64,000 nt of DNA from positions 310,001 to 374,000 of the forward strand of contig NZ_FWPT01000002.1 of assembly GCF_900174585.1 (NCBI RefSeq), read 5' to 3'. Within the stretch, counting starts at the first letter, position 1. Each line of letters starts with the position of its first letter. A model generated the notes under the pieces. It was not told where the DNA came from. It did not search any database and saw only the letters and a list, made by a program, of their open reading frames with translations. This document shows, piece by piece, positions 35,396 to 44,465 of this stretch. The stretch is from Parendozoicomonas haliclonae (GTDB lineage: Bacteria; Pseudomonadota; Gammaproteobacteria; Pseudomonadales; Endozoicomonadaceae). The position numbers and the translations under genes were made by a program.

Positions 35396-36016
35396 ATGAA
35401 AATAATTAAACTCTCAGCCTTACTGACTACGTTTCTCTTGTTAACCGGGTGTATCGCGCCCAAATCCTACGTAGATACAAAACATTCCGATATTACCTAT
35501 TCCGACATCAACCCTGTCGAGAAAAAGCACGATATCAATATTGAAGTTGAGTTCCAGAGAAACGGTGAAATCTTTAGCCGGGTCAATAAAGAAGTGATGG
35601 AGCATGTCACTCATACATTCAAATCAACCGGCATTGCCGAGATTGTTTCGCAGGATTTCAACAGTACGGTAAAAGTGACTGTCAACAACGTTGCGGACCT
35701 TTCTGATGCAGCCTCTAAAGGCTTTGCAACCGGGCTGACCCTTGGCCTGGCAGGAACCACTGTCACTGACTTCTACGAAGTGACAATTGACTATATATCC
35801 AAGTCTGGATCCCAGGTATCCAAGAGCTACCAGCACGCCATCCATACGTCTATTGGTAATGCATCAGCTCCACCAATTCAGGGTGCAGAGTCGACAACAC
35901 CAGCGGTGGCATTTGGCCGAGTGGTTGAGCAGGTTGTTCTTAAATTTATTAAAGAGATGCAAAGCCAGAATATTCTCTCAATGAAAGAGCAGCAAGGCAC
36001 TGTTTTGGCAATCTAA
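35396..36016 (+). CDS. Predicted lipoprotein, family unknown
   Basis: A 206-residue lipoprotein with a clear lipobox (LLTGC, Cys19). The mature part starts with KSYVDTKHSDITYSDI, then alternates beta strands and helices; a glycine-rich hydrophobic stretch (about 103-123, GFATGLTLGLAGTTVTD) may insert in a membrane or pack in a core. The pattern recalls small outer-membrane lipoproteins with a TolB-N-like fold, but I do not recognise the family. ATG at 35396 with a poor Shine-Dalgarno. Monocistronic with its own terminator. Confidence 0.8.
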   Translation: MKIIKLSALLTTFLLLTGCIAPKSYVDTKHSDITYSDINPVEKKHDINIEVEFQRNGEIFSRVNKEVMEHVTHTFKSTGIAEIVSQDFNSTVKVTVNNVADLSDAASKGFATGLTLGLAGTTVTDFYEVTIDYISKSGSQVSKSYQHAIHTSIGNASAPPIQGAESTTPAVAFGRVVEQVVLKFIKEMQSQNILSMKEQQGTVLAI

Positions 36017-36027
36017 AAGAATACTCC

Positions 36028-36062
36028 AAGGCATCTGCATAAGCAGGCAGATGCCTTATTTA
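36028..36062 (+). terminator. Terminator of the lipoprotein gene
   Basis: An 11-bp perfect stem AAGGCATCTGC / GCAGATGCCTT (36028-36038 with 36047-36057) is followed by ATTTA, 12 bp past the stop codon. Confidence 0.8.
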
Positions 36063-36140
36063 AACCATAACAACAATAAGAAATTCTAAAAATGACGAGC
36101 AAATAGAAAAGATAATCCGCACGATAAGCGGATAATAATT

Positions 36141-36866
36141 ATGACCATATATTCCAATACAATAAAAGAAATACAAGAGCTGACAAAGTCAGAAGCGTTT
36201 CTCACGGAACAGGATGTCACCATCTTCCTGAATCGCTGCTCGGAGTTTGAATCCATCGCTGCAGGGATTTATGCCGAGGTTTACAACCTGCCGGATGAGC
36301 CCGACAGAGTTGTGAAGGTCTGCACTGACAATCAGGATGGCTACTACCTCTTTGCCCGCTGGTGCATGCTGCCGGAGAACATCAGCAATCCTCATCTTCC
36401 GATTGTGCACCGGGAAGATATTATCGAGCTGCCAGAGGGTAGAGTCGTCCGTATCTATGTACTGGAGCGTCTGACCGATATCACCGATGAGGACGTTACC
36501 GCGACCTGCCCGACTCACTTCCACGATATTGATTTTGGTGCTTTGTGGGTGTCCCTGAGAAATGTGACCCTGCCTTTCTATATCCAGCAGAAGCGCTTCG
36601 CGGATGAGATCAAAAGCCTGACCGAGTTTATCGAAACGATTAAGCAACCGGTCGAACATCTCCCGACAGAGGAAGACAATTCAACCACGACAACCGTTGT
36701 GGACAGCAGCGTCATCAGCGAACACGAAGCCTTTATCCGAACTCTCTTTGATGTACTGACCTTTATCTCCCCGATTGGCATGATGGATCTCAATGGCAGC
36801 AACTGCATGTTGCGCGGAGATACTGTAGTTATCACCGATCCCATTGGTCACAAATATGCCGCTTAG
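36141..36866 (+). CDS. Kinase-fold protein resembling phage-type protein kinases
   Basis: A 241-residue soluble protein in which a compact kinase layout can be read: AGIYAEVYNL (41-50) as nucleotide loop, VVKV with Lys59, a hinge near VRIYVLERL (103-111), and MMDLNGSNCMLRGDTVVITD (214-233) as catalytic Asp216, Asn221 and metal-binding Asp233-Pro. The D-L-x-x-x-N ... TDP pattern recalls the early protein kinases of T7-like podophages. An acidic Thr-rich insert lies at 172-192. No other phage gene is near. The downstream DUF350 gene starts 54 bp later, so the three genes may form a unit. Family assignment is from motif reading only. Confidence 0.7.
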   Translation: MTIYSNTIKEIQELTKSEAFLTEQDVTIFLNRCSEFESIAAGIYAEVYNLPDEPDRVVKVCTDNQDGYYLFARWCMLPENISNPHLPIVHREDIIELPEGRVVRIYVLERLTDITDEDVTATCPTHFHDIDFGALWVSLRNVTLPFYIQQKRFADEIKSLTEFIETIKQPVEHLPTEEDNSTTTTVVDSSVISEHEAFIRTLFDVLTFISPIGMMDLNGSNCMLRGDTVVITDPIGHKYAA

Positions 36867-36920
36867 CGGTATACTGCCTAAAAAAACAACATAACTACCA
36901 GAACAACAAAGAGAACAGCA

Positions 36921-37151
36921 ATGGAACTGGAATTTTTCACCGCCTCATTTATTAATCTTGCCATCAACCTCGGCTACTCCATTGCTGCAATCATTATCAG
37001 TGTTTATGCACTGTTATGGGTTGATAAAAAGCTGCTGACCGAGATTGATATCGAGCAAGAAATCAAGAACGGCAATATCGCAGCATCCATCTTTGCTTCA
37101 GCCATTCTGGTGTTCGTGGCCATTGTTATCGCGTTCGGCTTTAAGGGATGA
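36921..37151 (+). CDS. DUF350-like two-helix membrane protein
   Basis: A 76-residue membrane protein with two hydrophobic helices (about 8-34 and 52-74) joined by a polar loop containing TEIDIEQEIKNGNIAASIF. The loop and the N-A-A-S-I-F start of the second helix match DUF350 (YjfL-type) proteins, usually with two or four helices and unknown function. Its stop overlaps the start of the transglutaminase-like gene by four bases, so the pair is coupled. Confidence 0.8.
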   Translation: MELEFFTASFINLAINLGYSIAAIIISVYALLWVDKKLLTEIDIEQEIKNGNIAASIFASAILVFVAIVIAFGFKG

Positions 37152-37981
37152 GCAAGCTGTTTAGTGCAGTTAAACATCTCGCAATTCTGCTGGTAATAGG
37201 GGTAGGCATTTCGTGGTTGAGCAGCCTGAAAAAGGAGAAGCCCAATCAAGAAGTGATCAATGGTATAAATTTCGCTGTTGCCACTCTCACCCAGCAGAAC
37301 GTGGATCTTGAGTACGAGGAGCAGTCGCTGGAGATTCTGCGAAGCGGTCATATTCTCTCGAACCAGGATATTAACCACCTGCTGGCTGATTCCTACGGAA
37401 AGAGTGGCGCCTATATTTATGCACGCAAGGATACCGGCCCGTACACCATGTCAGCACAGGGTATCGATAAGGCCCATTACCTTGTGAACTCGTATCTGGA
37501 AGGTTATCTCCCCTTTCATGTGAATAATGTGATGATGCCACTTTACGTACTGTCAAAGCGTAAGCGTTATGTATTGGATGCCAATCAATACCAGGGACGT
37601 TCTGAAGTCTGGCAATCCAGCCGGCAGGCCTTCCTCTATCCCCGTGGAGACTGTGAGGACCATGCCATCGCGCTGGCTGACTGGTTGATTGAAATGAACC
37701 ATGATGCCCGGGTTGTTGTGGGGGATATGGACGGCGGCGGCCATGCCTGGGTGATTCTCTTCAAAAACGGCAAAGAGTATCTGCTGGAAGCCACCCTGAA
37801 ATCCGGCGTTAATCCTAATAAGTCCTATCCACTGGCTTCATTGCATAAGCTTTACCATCCGGAATATATGTTTAACCGTGACAACTTCTGGGTGAATACC
37901 GGAACAAAATTTACGACGGACTACTCCGGTGATCACTGGGAAAAAGCCAGCATTTATAAAGGTGTTAAGGCTCTAAATTGA
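37148..37981 (+). CDS. Transglutaminase-like cysteine peptidase-fold protein
   Basis: A 277-residue protein with an N-terminal membrane anchor (about 8-26) and a periplasmic transglutaminase-like domain. Candidate catalytic residues: Cys169 in PRGDCEDHAIALADWL and His199 in GGGHAWV, with Glu215 in YLLEAT a possible third member. Such domains cleave or crosslink peptide bonds. Coupling by ATGA overlap to a DUF350 membrane protein suggests they act together at the inner membrane. The substrate is unknown. Confidence 0.85.
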   Translation: MSKLFSAVKHLAILLVIGVGISWLSSLKKEKPNQEVINGINFAVATLTQQNVDLEYEEQSLEILRSGHILSNQDINHLLADSYGKSGAYIYARKDTGPYTMSAQGIDKAHYLVNSYLEGYLPFHVNNVMMPLYVLSKRKRYVLDANQYQGRSEVWQSSRQAFLYPRGDCEDHAIALADWLIEMNHDARVVVGDMDGGGHAWVILFKNGKEYLLEATLKSGVNPNKSYPLASLHKLYHPEYMFNRDNFWVNTGTKFTTDYSGDHWEKASIYKGVKALN

Positions 37982-37982
37982 A

Positions 37983-38008
37983 AAGCTCCTAATTGAAATT
38001 AGGAGCTT
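37983..38008. terminator. Bidirectional terminator overlapping the amidotransferase stop
   Basis: A 12-bp stem AAGCTCCTAATT / AATTAGGAGCTT (37983-37994 with 37997-38008) sits between convergent genes. The stop codon of the minus-strand amidotransferase gene (37999-38001) lies inside the stem. Confidence 0.75.
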
Positions 38009-38718
38009 CCTTGATTCATAAACGCCAGCATCCAGCGGGTAATCTCATCGCTGTCTGCCTGCTCTGACAGAGAAGCAAGGCCTGCCTCAACTCTCTCTTC
38101 AGGAATTGCGCCTTTGCGAATCAGCATCAGATCTCTGGAATAGGGGTTGGAGAACTCCGGGTGTCCCTGAATAGTCAGAAAGCTATTCCCATACTGCAGC
38201 ATATAGTTAGGGCAGAAATCACTGGCAGCCACCACTTCTGCTGAATCAGGTAGCTGAACCACCTGATCCTGATGGCTGACCAATAGATCAAAGGCTTCCC
38301 TGTCAGGCTGCATCCAGGGCTTATGAACCTGCACTGCGTTATGGGACATCCCCACACCCCAGCCTTTATCCGACAGCTCGACCTTGCCGCCCATGGCTTC
38401 GGCGATAAGCTGATGCCCAAAGCAGATACCAATCAGCTTTCGATGCTCAGAAAATAGCTGCCGGACAAATGCTTTCAGAGGTTCAATCCAGGGATGATCT
38501 TCATAAACACCATACTTGCTGCCAGTCATCAGCCAGGCATCACACTCATCAGAACTCTCGGGAAAAACACCATCCAATACCCGGTAATTCTGGAAGATCA
38601 AACGTTCATCCTGCTTATGAAACAATGCGGCAAACATTTCCGGGTAGTTGCCATGTTCTGGCAGCAACTGCTCCCGCACATCATCACACTGCAGAATGCC
38701 TATTTTCATTGCCGACAC
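37999..38718 (-). CDS. Class I glutamine amidotransferase, putative gamma-glutamyl amide hydrolase
   Basis: A 239-residue GATase1 domain with the triad Cys99 (GICFGHQ), His186 and Glu188 (QGHPEFS). It stands alone rather than fused to a synthetase, like the hydrolases that split gamma-glutamyl amides. As last gene of the ethanolamine-type cluster it would release glutamate and glycine from gamma-glutamylglycine; that substrate is inferred from the neighbours. I kept the GTG start at 38718 because GGGAG lies 7 nt upstream; the ATG at 38709 is 16 nt from it. Confidence 0.85.
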   Translation of the reverse strand: MSAMKIGILQCDDVREQLLPEHGNYPEMFAALFHKQDERLIFQNYRVLDGVFPESSDECDAWLMTGSKYGVYEDHPWIEPLKAFVRQLFSEHRKLIGICFGHQLIAEAMGGKVELSDKGWGVGMSHNAVQVHKPWMQPDREAFDLLVSHQDQVVQLPDSAEVVAASDFCPNYMLQYGNSFLTIQGHPEFSNPYSRDLMLIRKGAIPEERVEAGLASLSEQADSDEITRWMLAFMNQGSS

Positions 38719-38732
38719 ACAAATTCTCCCAC

Positions 38733-39902
38733 TTACAGATTTCCGTACACCGCACTCTGAAAAATCTCAGCATACTGTTCCGCACTAAAAGCAATCGGAT
38801 TACCTCCTGCCGAAGGATCTTCTGTTGCCATAATCCCCACCTTCTCCCGCTCACTGTCATCAATCCCGATCTCGGCCAGAGTATGGGGAATGCCAATCTC
38901 CGAGCGCAGTTCAAGAATCCAGCCAAGGAAACCTTCAAAACTGTAATCTTCCAGTTCAAGGTAATAAGCCAGACGTACAATGGAGTCCTCTATTGCCGAC
39001 CGGTTGGCCAACAAAACATACGGCATAAGAATGGCATTCAGCTGCCCGTGGTGGGCGTCGTATAAAGCACCCAACGGGTGAGCAAGTGCATGCATACCGC
39101 CCAAGCCTTTCTGGAAAGCCGTTGCCCCCATACTGGATGCCACCAGCAACTGGCTGCGGGCTTCCATATCCTCACCATTGTGAACGGCACGGGTCAGGTA
39201 ATCCTTCACCAATCGAATCCCTTCCAGAGCAATCCCTTGTGCCATGGGATGATAGAAAGGAGAGCAATAAGCTTCCAGATTATGGGACAGAGCATCCATC
39301 CCGGTTGCGGCCGTAAGCTTTGGCGGCAAGCCTGTCGTTAGCGCCGGATCAAGCACTACAACAGCTGGCAGCATTTTGGGATGAAAGATAATTTTCTTAA
39401 CAAACAGCTCTTCATTGGTAATCACAGAAGCCCTGCCAACTTCGGACCCGGTCCCTGCTGTTGTGGGCACAGCAATTACTGGTGCCATGCCTTCCGCATT
39501 CACCCGTTCCCAGTTATCGCCCACATCTTCAAAGTCCCAGAGCGGGCGACTCTGACCCACCATCAGGGCAATGGCCTTGCCGGCATCCAGCGCAGAACCG
39601 CCACCCAGAGCAATCACTCCATCATGGTCGCCTTCCTTAAAGGCTCGAACGCCACTGGTAATATTGCTGCCATTAGGGTTGCCTTTGATGCTGGAGAAAA
39701 TCTGGCAGCGTAAACCACCTTCCCGACAGGCCATCATGGCCTGCTGTACCGGTGGCAATTCCACCAGCCCGGGATCAGTGACCAACAGCGGCGCAGCCAT
39801 ACCCAGTTCACGACAAGTATCTGGTAATTCCCGAATACGTCCGACACCAAAGCGCACTGCGGTCGGATAATTCCAGTTCATTGAAGCCTGATCTGCTCGC
39901 AT
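38733..39902 (-). CDS. Iron-containing alcohol dehydrogenase
   Basis: A 389-residue group III (Fe-type) alcohol dehydrogenase: NAD-binding region with ALGGGSALDAGKAIA (about 96-110), PTTAGTGSEVG, and metal ligands within GMDALSHNLEAY (Asp, His) and GGMHALAHPLGALYDAHHGQ (His residues). In this cluster it would oxidise the terminal alcohol of gamma-glutamyl-ethanolamide to the aldehyde. Its presence in place of a flavin amine oxidase is what separates this locus from the putrescine Puu pathway. ATG at 39902 with AGGTGG just upstream; 8 bp from the next gene. Confidence 0.93.
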   Translation of the reverse strand: MRADQASMNWNYPTAVRFGVGRIRELPDTCRELGMAAPLLVTDPGLVELPPVQQAMMACREGGLRCQIFSSIKGNPNGSNITSGVRAFKEGDHDGVIALGGGSALDAGKAIALMVGQSRPLWDFEDVGDNWERVNAEGMAPVIAVPTTAGTGSEVGRASVITNEELFVKKIIFHPKMLPAVVVLDPALTTGLPPKLTAATGMDALSHNLEAYCSPFYHPMAQGIALEGIRLVKDYLTRAVHNGEDMEARSQLLVASSMGATAFQKGLGGMHALAHPLGALYDAHHGQLNAILMPYVLLANRSAIEDSIVRLAYYLELEDYSFEGFLGWILELRSEIGIPHTLAEIGIDDSEREKVGIMATEDPSAGGNPIAFSAEQYAEIFQSAVYGNL

Positions 39903-39910
39903 GGCACCAC

Positions 39911-41296
39911 CTAATTCTTTTTAATATGGAAGGACTTGGGACGGGTCAGGGATTCATACCCGAGTTTCGAGAGAGTGCAGCCTCGGCCGGAGTTTTTAAC
40001 ACCCGTCCAGGCCAAAGCCGGGTCCAGATAATCACAGCGATTCAAAAAGAAGGTACCGGTCTCCACCTGCTGCCCTATCGCGATACCGGCTTCGATATCC
40101 TGAGTAAACACTGAAGCGGTGAGTCCGTACTCACTGTCGTTCATCAGGGCAATCGCTTCTTCATCAGACGACACTTTCTGGATGCCCACCACCGGACCAA
40201 AAGACTCTTCCGTCATAATCCTCATAGTATGATTCACATTTGTCAGAACCTGAGGTGCCAGATAGGTCGTTCCGGGTTTATCCAAAGGAAAATCTCCCAG
40301 ATTAATATGTGCTACAGCGCCCTGCTCTACGGCTTCTCGAATCTGCTCCCGCACAAACTCTGCAGCCGAGGCTTTAACCACCGGTCCCAACGTGACCTCG
40401 TCATCATCCGAGCGACCAAGTTTGTAAGTTCCCACTAACGCCACAGCCTTTTCCACAAAGGCTTCATAAAGATCCTCATGGACATAGATGCGTTCAATGC
40501 CGCAGCAGGATTGCCCGGAATTAAAGAACGCACCATCGATGGTGGTTTCCACGGCATGATGAATATCCGCATCCGCTCGCACATAGGCCGGGTCTTTCCC
40601 CCCGAGTTCCAGACCTGCTCCGATAAACCGACCGGCAATCGCCTGCTCAACCATACGACCACCCGCCACAGAGCCGGTAAAAGCGACATAATCCACAACC
40701 GGACTCTGCATAACCTGTTCAGTGGCTTCATGGGAAAGATGCAGATACTGGAACACGCCTTCTGGTAAACCTGCCGCCGCAAAGGCTTCGGCAATCCGTT
40801 CGGCACACAGCGGAGTTTGTGCAGAGTGTTTCAGCACCACAGTATTGCCCGCCATAATCGCAGGCATAATGGCGTTTACGGCGGTGAGGTAGGGATAGTT
40901 CCAGGGCGCAACAACAAACACAGTACCCAGCGGTTCTCTTTGGATCCAGCGTTCAAAGTCCTGTTTCTCAGGCAGGGAAACCGGAGCCAGAGCCTCTTCG
41001 GCAATGGCGATCATATGCAAAGCCCGCTCTTCAAAACCGGCCACTTCTCCGGCGGCATAGCGAATAGGCCGCCCCATCTGCCAGCAGATCTCTTTGCCTA
41101 TCTCATCACGCTTCGCCACAAAAGCTTCAACAGCCTTACGACAATAGGCCGCTCGCTCCTCTATGGAAGTGGCCTGCCATTGTTTTTGTGCTGTCTTTGC
41201 CCTTTCTAGGGTTTGTTGAATTTCGCTGCCGGAGGCAAACGCACGCTCCACATACACGGAGCCATCAATCGGTGAAATGGTTTTCAAACCGGACAT
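39911..41296 (-). CDS. Aldehyde dehydrogenase of the ethanolamine-type cluster
   Basis: A 461-residue NAD(P)-dependent aldehyde dehydrogenase with Glu230 (LELGGKDPA) and nucleophile Cys264 (FFNSGQSCCGIER). APWNYPYL and FTGSVAGG mark the cofactor domain. It would oxidise gamma-glutamyl-aminoacetaldehyde to gamma-glutamylglycine, after the iron alcohol dehydrogenase encoded 8 bp downstream. The family is broad, so the substrate is taken from context. ATG at 41296; 17 bp after the ligase gene. Confidence 0.92.
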   Translation of the reverse strand: MSGLKTISPIDGSVYVERAFASGSEIQQTLERAKTAQKQWQATSIEERAAYCRKAVEAFVAKRDEIGKEICWQMGRPIRYAAGEVAGFEERALHMIAIAEEALAPVSLPEKQDFERWIQREPLGTVFVVAPWNYPYLTAVNAIMPAIMAGNTVVLKHSAQTPLCAERIAEAFAAAGLPEGVFQYLHLSHEATEQVMQSPVVDYVAFTGSVAGGRMVEQAIAGRFIGAGLELGGKDPAYVRADADIHHAVETTIDGAFFNSGQSCCGIERIYVHEDLYEAFVEKAVALVGTYKLGRSDDDEVTLGPVVKASAAEFVREQIREAVEQGAVAHINLGDFPLDKPGTTYLAPQVLTNVNHTMRIMTEESFGPVVGIQKVSSDEEAIALMNDSEYGLTASVFTQDIEAGIAIGQQVETGTFFLNRCDYLDPALAWTGVKNSGRGCTLSKLGYESLTRPKSFHIKKN

Positions 41297-41313
41297 AACT
41301 TTACTGACCCTGC

Positions 41314-42681
41314 TTAAATAATTTCAAAGTAACGATCCATTTCCCAATCGGTAATGTGTTTGCGGAACTCCCGTTCTTCCCACTCTCGGGATGCGGCATA
41401 GTGATCAACAAAATCCGAACCCAACATCTCTCGTGCAGCCTCCGAAGCTTTAAACCGCTGGGAGGCTTCCCACAACGTGCGAGGCAGAGCCAGTTCAGCA
41501 GGATGCTCCTGCTCATAAGCATTGCCCTTCACCTGAGGCAGCGGCTCCCACTTGTTCATAATCCCGTACACACCGGAAGCGAGGGCAGCGGCCAGAGCCA
41601 GGTAAGGGTTGGCATCCGCAGAACCCAGTCGGTATTCCACCCGCTGTGATTTCTCAGAGCCGGGAATCACCCGCAACGCTGTCGTGCGATTTTCCACGCC
41701 CCAGGTTGCATCAGTAGGCGCCCAGAAACCTGGAATCAGTCGTGTGTAGCTGTTCACGGTGGGGGCAAGCATGGCCAGAAACTCCGGCATCAGCCTTTGC
41801 TGACCGGCAATAAAGTGTTTTTGAATGGCGCTGATATTGTGATGCTGTGAACCATCAAAGAATGCAGATTTACCCTGCTTATCTTTGAGTGAGATATGAA
41901 TATGGCCACTCTGCCCTGGATAGTCTGCCGACCACTTGGCCATAAAAGTAGCCATCATCTCATTCTTCTGGGCCAGAACTTTGATAAAGGTTTTAAACAG
42001 TGCAGCCTTGTCAGCAGCACTGGCGGCATCATCCACACTGATCGCAGCTTCAATCACACCGGGGCCGGTTTCGGTGTGAATGCCTTCGATGGGGAAGTCC
42101 ATAGTCTCCGCCATTTCCAGAATCTGATGGTAAAGATCAGAATGCACGGAATTGCGGAGTATGGAATAACCAAACCAGTCCGGAGTGATCGGTTCCAGAT
42201 TTTTAAAGCCTTTTTCACGAACAGATTGCGGAGTTTCATTAAACAGAAAGAATTCATACTCAAGGGCAGCATAAGGATCAAAGCCCAGGGATTGGCATTT
42301 CTCTATCACCCGTCGCAGGGTTCCCCGCGGGCAGACGGCTTCCGCCTGCTGATCAAACTCGGCCATAAACAACAGCATGCCCGGTTCGGTATGAATCTCA
42401 CGACAGGATTCCGGAAGAATACGCACAGGAGCATCCGGGTAACCGGTATGCCAGCCTGTGTATTTCACATTGTCGTAAAGCTGGTCCTTAGAGTCCCAGC
42501 CCAGAATGACATCACAAAAAGCAAAGCCATTTTCCAGCGACGAATAGAACTTGGCCCGGCTCATATACTTGCCAAGCATGACTCCATCATTATCAAACAG
42601 GCCCACCTTCACATGGGTGAGGCCGCGCTCTTCAATAATCTTTTTTGCATCATCAACAGTCCGGACTTCTCTGGGGTTCAT
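41314..42681 (-). CDS. Glutamine-synthetase-family ligase, putative gamma-glutamylethanolamide synthetase
   Basis: A 455-residue enzyme of the GlnA/PuuA superfamily: beta-grasp N-domain (VGLFDNDGVMLGKY), catalytic domain with EYEFFLFN metal ligands, the HTETGPGVIEAA and GHIHISL motifs, and NRTTALRVIPG for glutamate/ATP. Members that ligate glutamate to amines (PuuA, IpuC, Streptomyces GlnA4) have this length. The ethanolamine-type permease and alcohol dehydrogenase beside it point to ethanolamine as the amine. Adenylylation-type regulation is not expected. ATG at 42681. Confidence 0.92.
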   Translation of the reverse strand: MNPREVRTVDDAKKIIEERGLTHVKVGLFDNDGVMLGKYMSRAKFYSSLENGFAFCDVILGWDSKDQLYDNVKYTGWHTGYPDAPVRILPESCREIHTEPGMLLFMAEFDQQAEAVCPRGTLRRVIEKCQSLGFDPYAALEYEFFLFNETPQSVREKGFKNLEPITPDWFGYSILRNSVHSDLYHQILEMAETMDFPIEGIHTETGPGVIEAAISVDDAASAADKAALFKTFIKVLAQKNEMMATFMAKWSADYPGQSGHIHISLKDKQGKSAFFDGSQHHNISAIQKHFIAGQQRLMPEFLAMLAPTVNSYTRLIPGFWAPTDATWGVENRTTALRVIPGSEKSQRVEYRLGSADANPYLALAAALASGVYGIMNKWEPLPQVKGNAYEQEHPAELALPRTLWEASQRFKASEAAREMLGSDFVDHYAASREWEEREFRKHITDWEMDRYFEII

Positions 42682-42744
42682 TCCTGGCTTCCATGTAGTT
42701 TTTGTTGTTCTTTATGTAGACCAATTTGCAGAACATGGATGGAG

Positions 42745-42772
42745 ACGGCTGTCCGTTATCAGCAACAGCCGT
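42745..42772 (-). other. Hairpin between permease and ligase genes
   Basis: An 8-bp stem ACGGCTGT / ACAGCCGT (42745-42752 with 42765-42772) lies in the 117-bp spacer of the amine operon. It has no U tract, so it may be a processing or mRNA-stability structure separating permease from enzyme expression. Confidence 0.4.
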
Positions 42773-42798
42773 TACCTATCCATTAAACCTGCATTGCT

Positions 42799-44271
42799 TT
42801 AGTTCTTTAGCTCCGCTTCGGCTTTGGCGATAGCCTCAAACTCTTCTTCCGGTGCCTGCGCCACCAGATGATGACGACTGAAGAACACAAAGTAGGCAAC
42901 CATCACGCCATAGAAGACGGCGGACCAGAGTGCCGCTTCCTGACTCACCAGGAAGGTGGAAACAAACGCGATCACGGCCAGCACCAGAGCAACACCAGAC
43001 GTCAGAGTACCGCCCGGAGTTTTATAAGGGCGTTCCAGATCCGGCTCTTTCACCCGCAGAATAATGTGCGACAGCATCATCAGAGCGTAAGAGATGGTTG
43101 CACCGAACACCGCCATGGTAATCATCAGATCACCTTCACCGGTCAGCGATAGCAGAAAGCCAATCACCCCGGGGATGATCAATGCCATAGCCGGCACCTT
43201 GCGTTTGTTGGTCACCGACAGGAACCGTGGCAGATACCCTGCGCGGGACAGTGCAAAGACTTGCCGGGAGTAGGCAAAGATAATCGAGAAGAAAGAAGCG
43301 ATCAGACCTGCCAACCCAACAGCATTCACAAAGGTGGCCATCATGGAATCTTCACCATAGATCGCCTGCAACGCACCAACCAGAGGCGCACCATGATCCT
43401 TCATGGCATCAGCACCTGCTGCACCTGGTGCAAGAAACAGCACAACCGCACCAAAGATCAGCAGAATCACCATGGCAGTAATAATACCCTTTGGCATATC
43501 ACGAGCTGGATCACTGGACTCTTCTGCCGCCAGCGGTACACCTTCCACCGCAAGGAACAGCCACATGGCAAAAGGCAGTGCGGCCCAGATGCCCATATAG
43601 CCTTCCGGCAGGAAGCTGGATGCTCCGGCAACCTCGCTATTCACCGCGATATTAAACAGATTCTCCATGGAGAAGTGCGGGATCAGCCCGACGGCAAAGA
43701 CGACAATGGCCAGCGCCGCAATAATGGTAATGCCCATCATAATCTTCAGGGCTTCACCTGCGCCCCAAAGATGCAACCCCACAAACACCGCATAAAACAC
43801 GGTATAAACCAGCGGCCCATCCAGCCCGACCAGAGAGTTCACATAACCGCCAATAAATACGGCAATGGCAGCCGGTGCTATCGCATACTCCAGCAGTATC
43901 GCTGTGCCGGTCAGATAGCCACCCCAGGGGCCAAGGGCACGCCGGGCATAGGAGTAACCACCACCAGCTGTAGGCAGGGAAGCCGACATCTCCGCCAGCG
44001 AGAGCACCATAAACAGGTACATAATGCCCATCGCAACAGTGGCCAGCAGCATGCCGCCAAACCCGCCCTGTTGCAGGCCAAAGTTCCAGCCGGCAAAGTC
44101 ACCGGAGATCACATAAGAGACGCCAAGACTGGCAAGAAGGATCCAGCCGGCCGCTCCTTTTTTGAGCTGACGCTGGTTGAGGTAGTCTTGAGAAACGGAT
44201 TCGTATTCAACGCCGCTGGGACCGGCACTGTTACGCGCCGAATCACCGGGTTCCATACTTGTATTGAGCAT
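42799..44271 (-). CDS. Ethanolamine-type APC permease
   Basis: A 490-residue APC-superfamily permease with 12 predicted helices. The opening YLNQRQLKKGAAGW and GVSYVISGDFAGWNFGL are the pattern I know from ethanolamine permeases, as is AMWLFLAVEGVPLAAEES in mid-protein. It would import ethanolamine released from phosphatidylethanolamine, abundant in animal tissue. ATG at 44271 with GGAG 6 nt upstream. It is first in the five-gene minus-strand run 44271-37999. No regulator gene is adjacent. Confidence 0.9.
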   Translation of the reverse strand: MLNTSMEPGDSARNSAGPSGVEYESVSQDYLNQRQLKKGAAGWILLASLGVSYVISGDFAGWNFGLQQGGFGGMLLATVAMGIMYLFMVLSLAEMSASLPTAGGGYSYARRALGPWGGYLTGTAILLEYAIAPAAIAVFIGGYVNSLVGLDGPLVYTVFYAVFVGLHLWGAGEALKIMMGITIIAALAIVVFAVGLIPHFSMENLFNIAVNSEVAGASSFLPEGYMGIWAALPFAMWLFLAVEGVPLAAEESSDPARDMPKGIITAMVILLIFGAVVLFLAPGAAGADAMKDHGAPLVGALQAIYGEDSMMATFVNAVGLAGLIASFFSIIFAYSRQVFALSRAGYLPRFLSVTNKRKVPAMALIIPGVIGFLLSLTGEGDLMITMAVFGATISYALMMLSHIILRVKEPDLERPYKTPGGTLTSGVALVLAVIAFVSTFLVSQEAALWSAVFYGVMVAYFVFFSRHHLVAQAPEEEFEAIAKAEAELKN

Positions 44272-44316
44272 TATTCACTCCCGTTCGGGGAGCCGCTACT
44301 GCCTGAAAGGTCACTG

Positions 44317-44343
44317 GTTAATTGTGTTAACGCAACGATCGTT
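44317..44343. promoter_or_regulatory. Palindromes upstream of the permease
   Basis: GTTAA-5 nt-TTAAC (44317-44331) and the palindrome AACGATCGTT (44334-44343) lie 46-72 nt before the permease start. They are operator-like by symmetry only; the responsible regulator is unknown. Confidence 0.35.
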
Positions 44344-44465
44344 CCGAAACGGCACCATTATTGTTATTGGTGTTTTACGAATGTCGTACCGCTTCGGCAT
44401 ACAGCAAACATCATGCCTGATCTCTTGATCCTACCGTTATGCACCAAGATAAGGCAAACATTGAA

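Noticed and set aside
36141-36866. Prophage remnant around the phage-type kinase-like gene
   Set aside because: No integrase, structural or lysis gene and no attachment repeats were seen; only the kinase motif resembles phage proteins.
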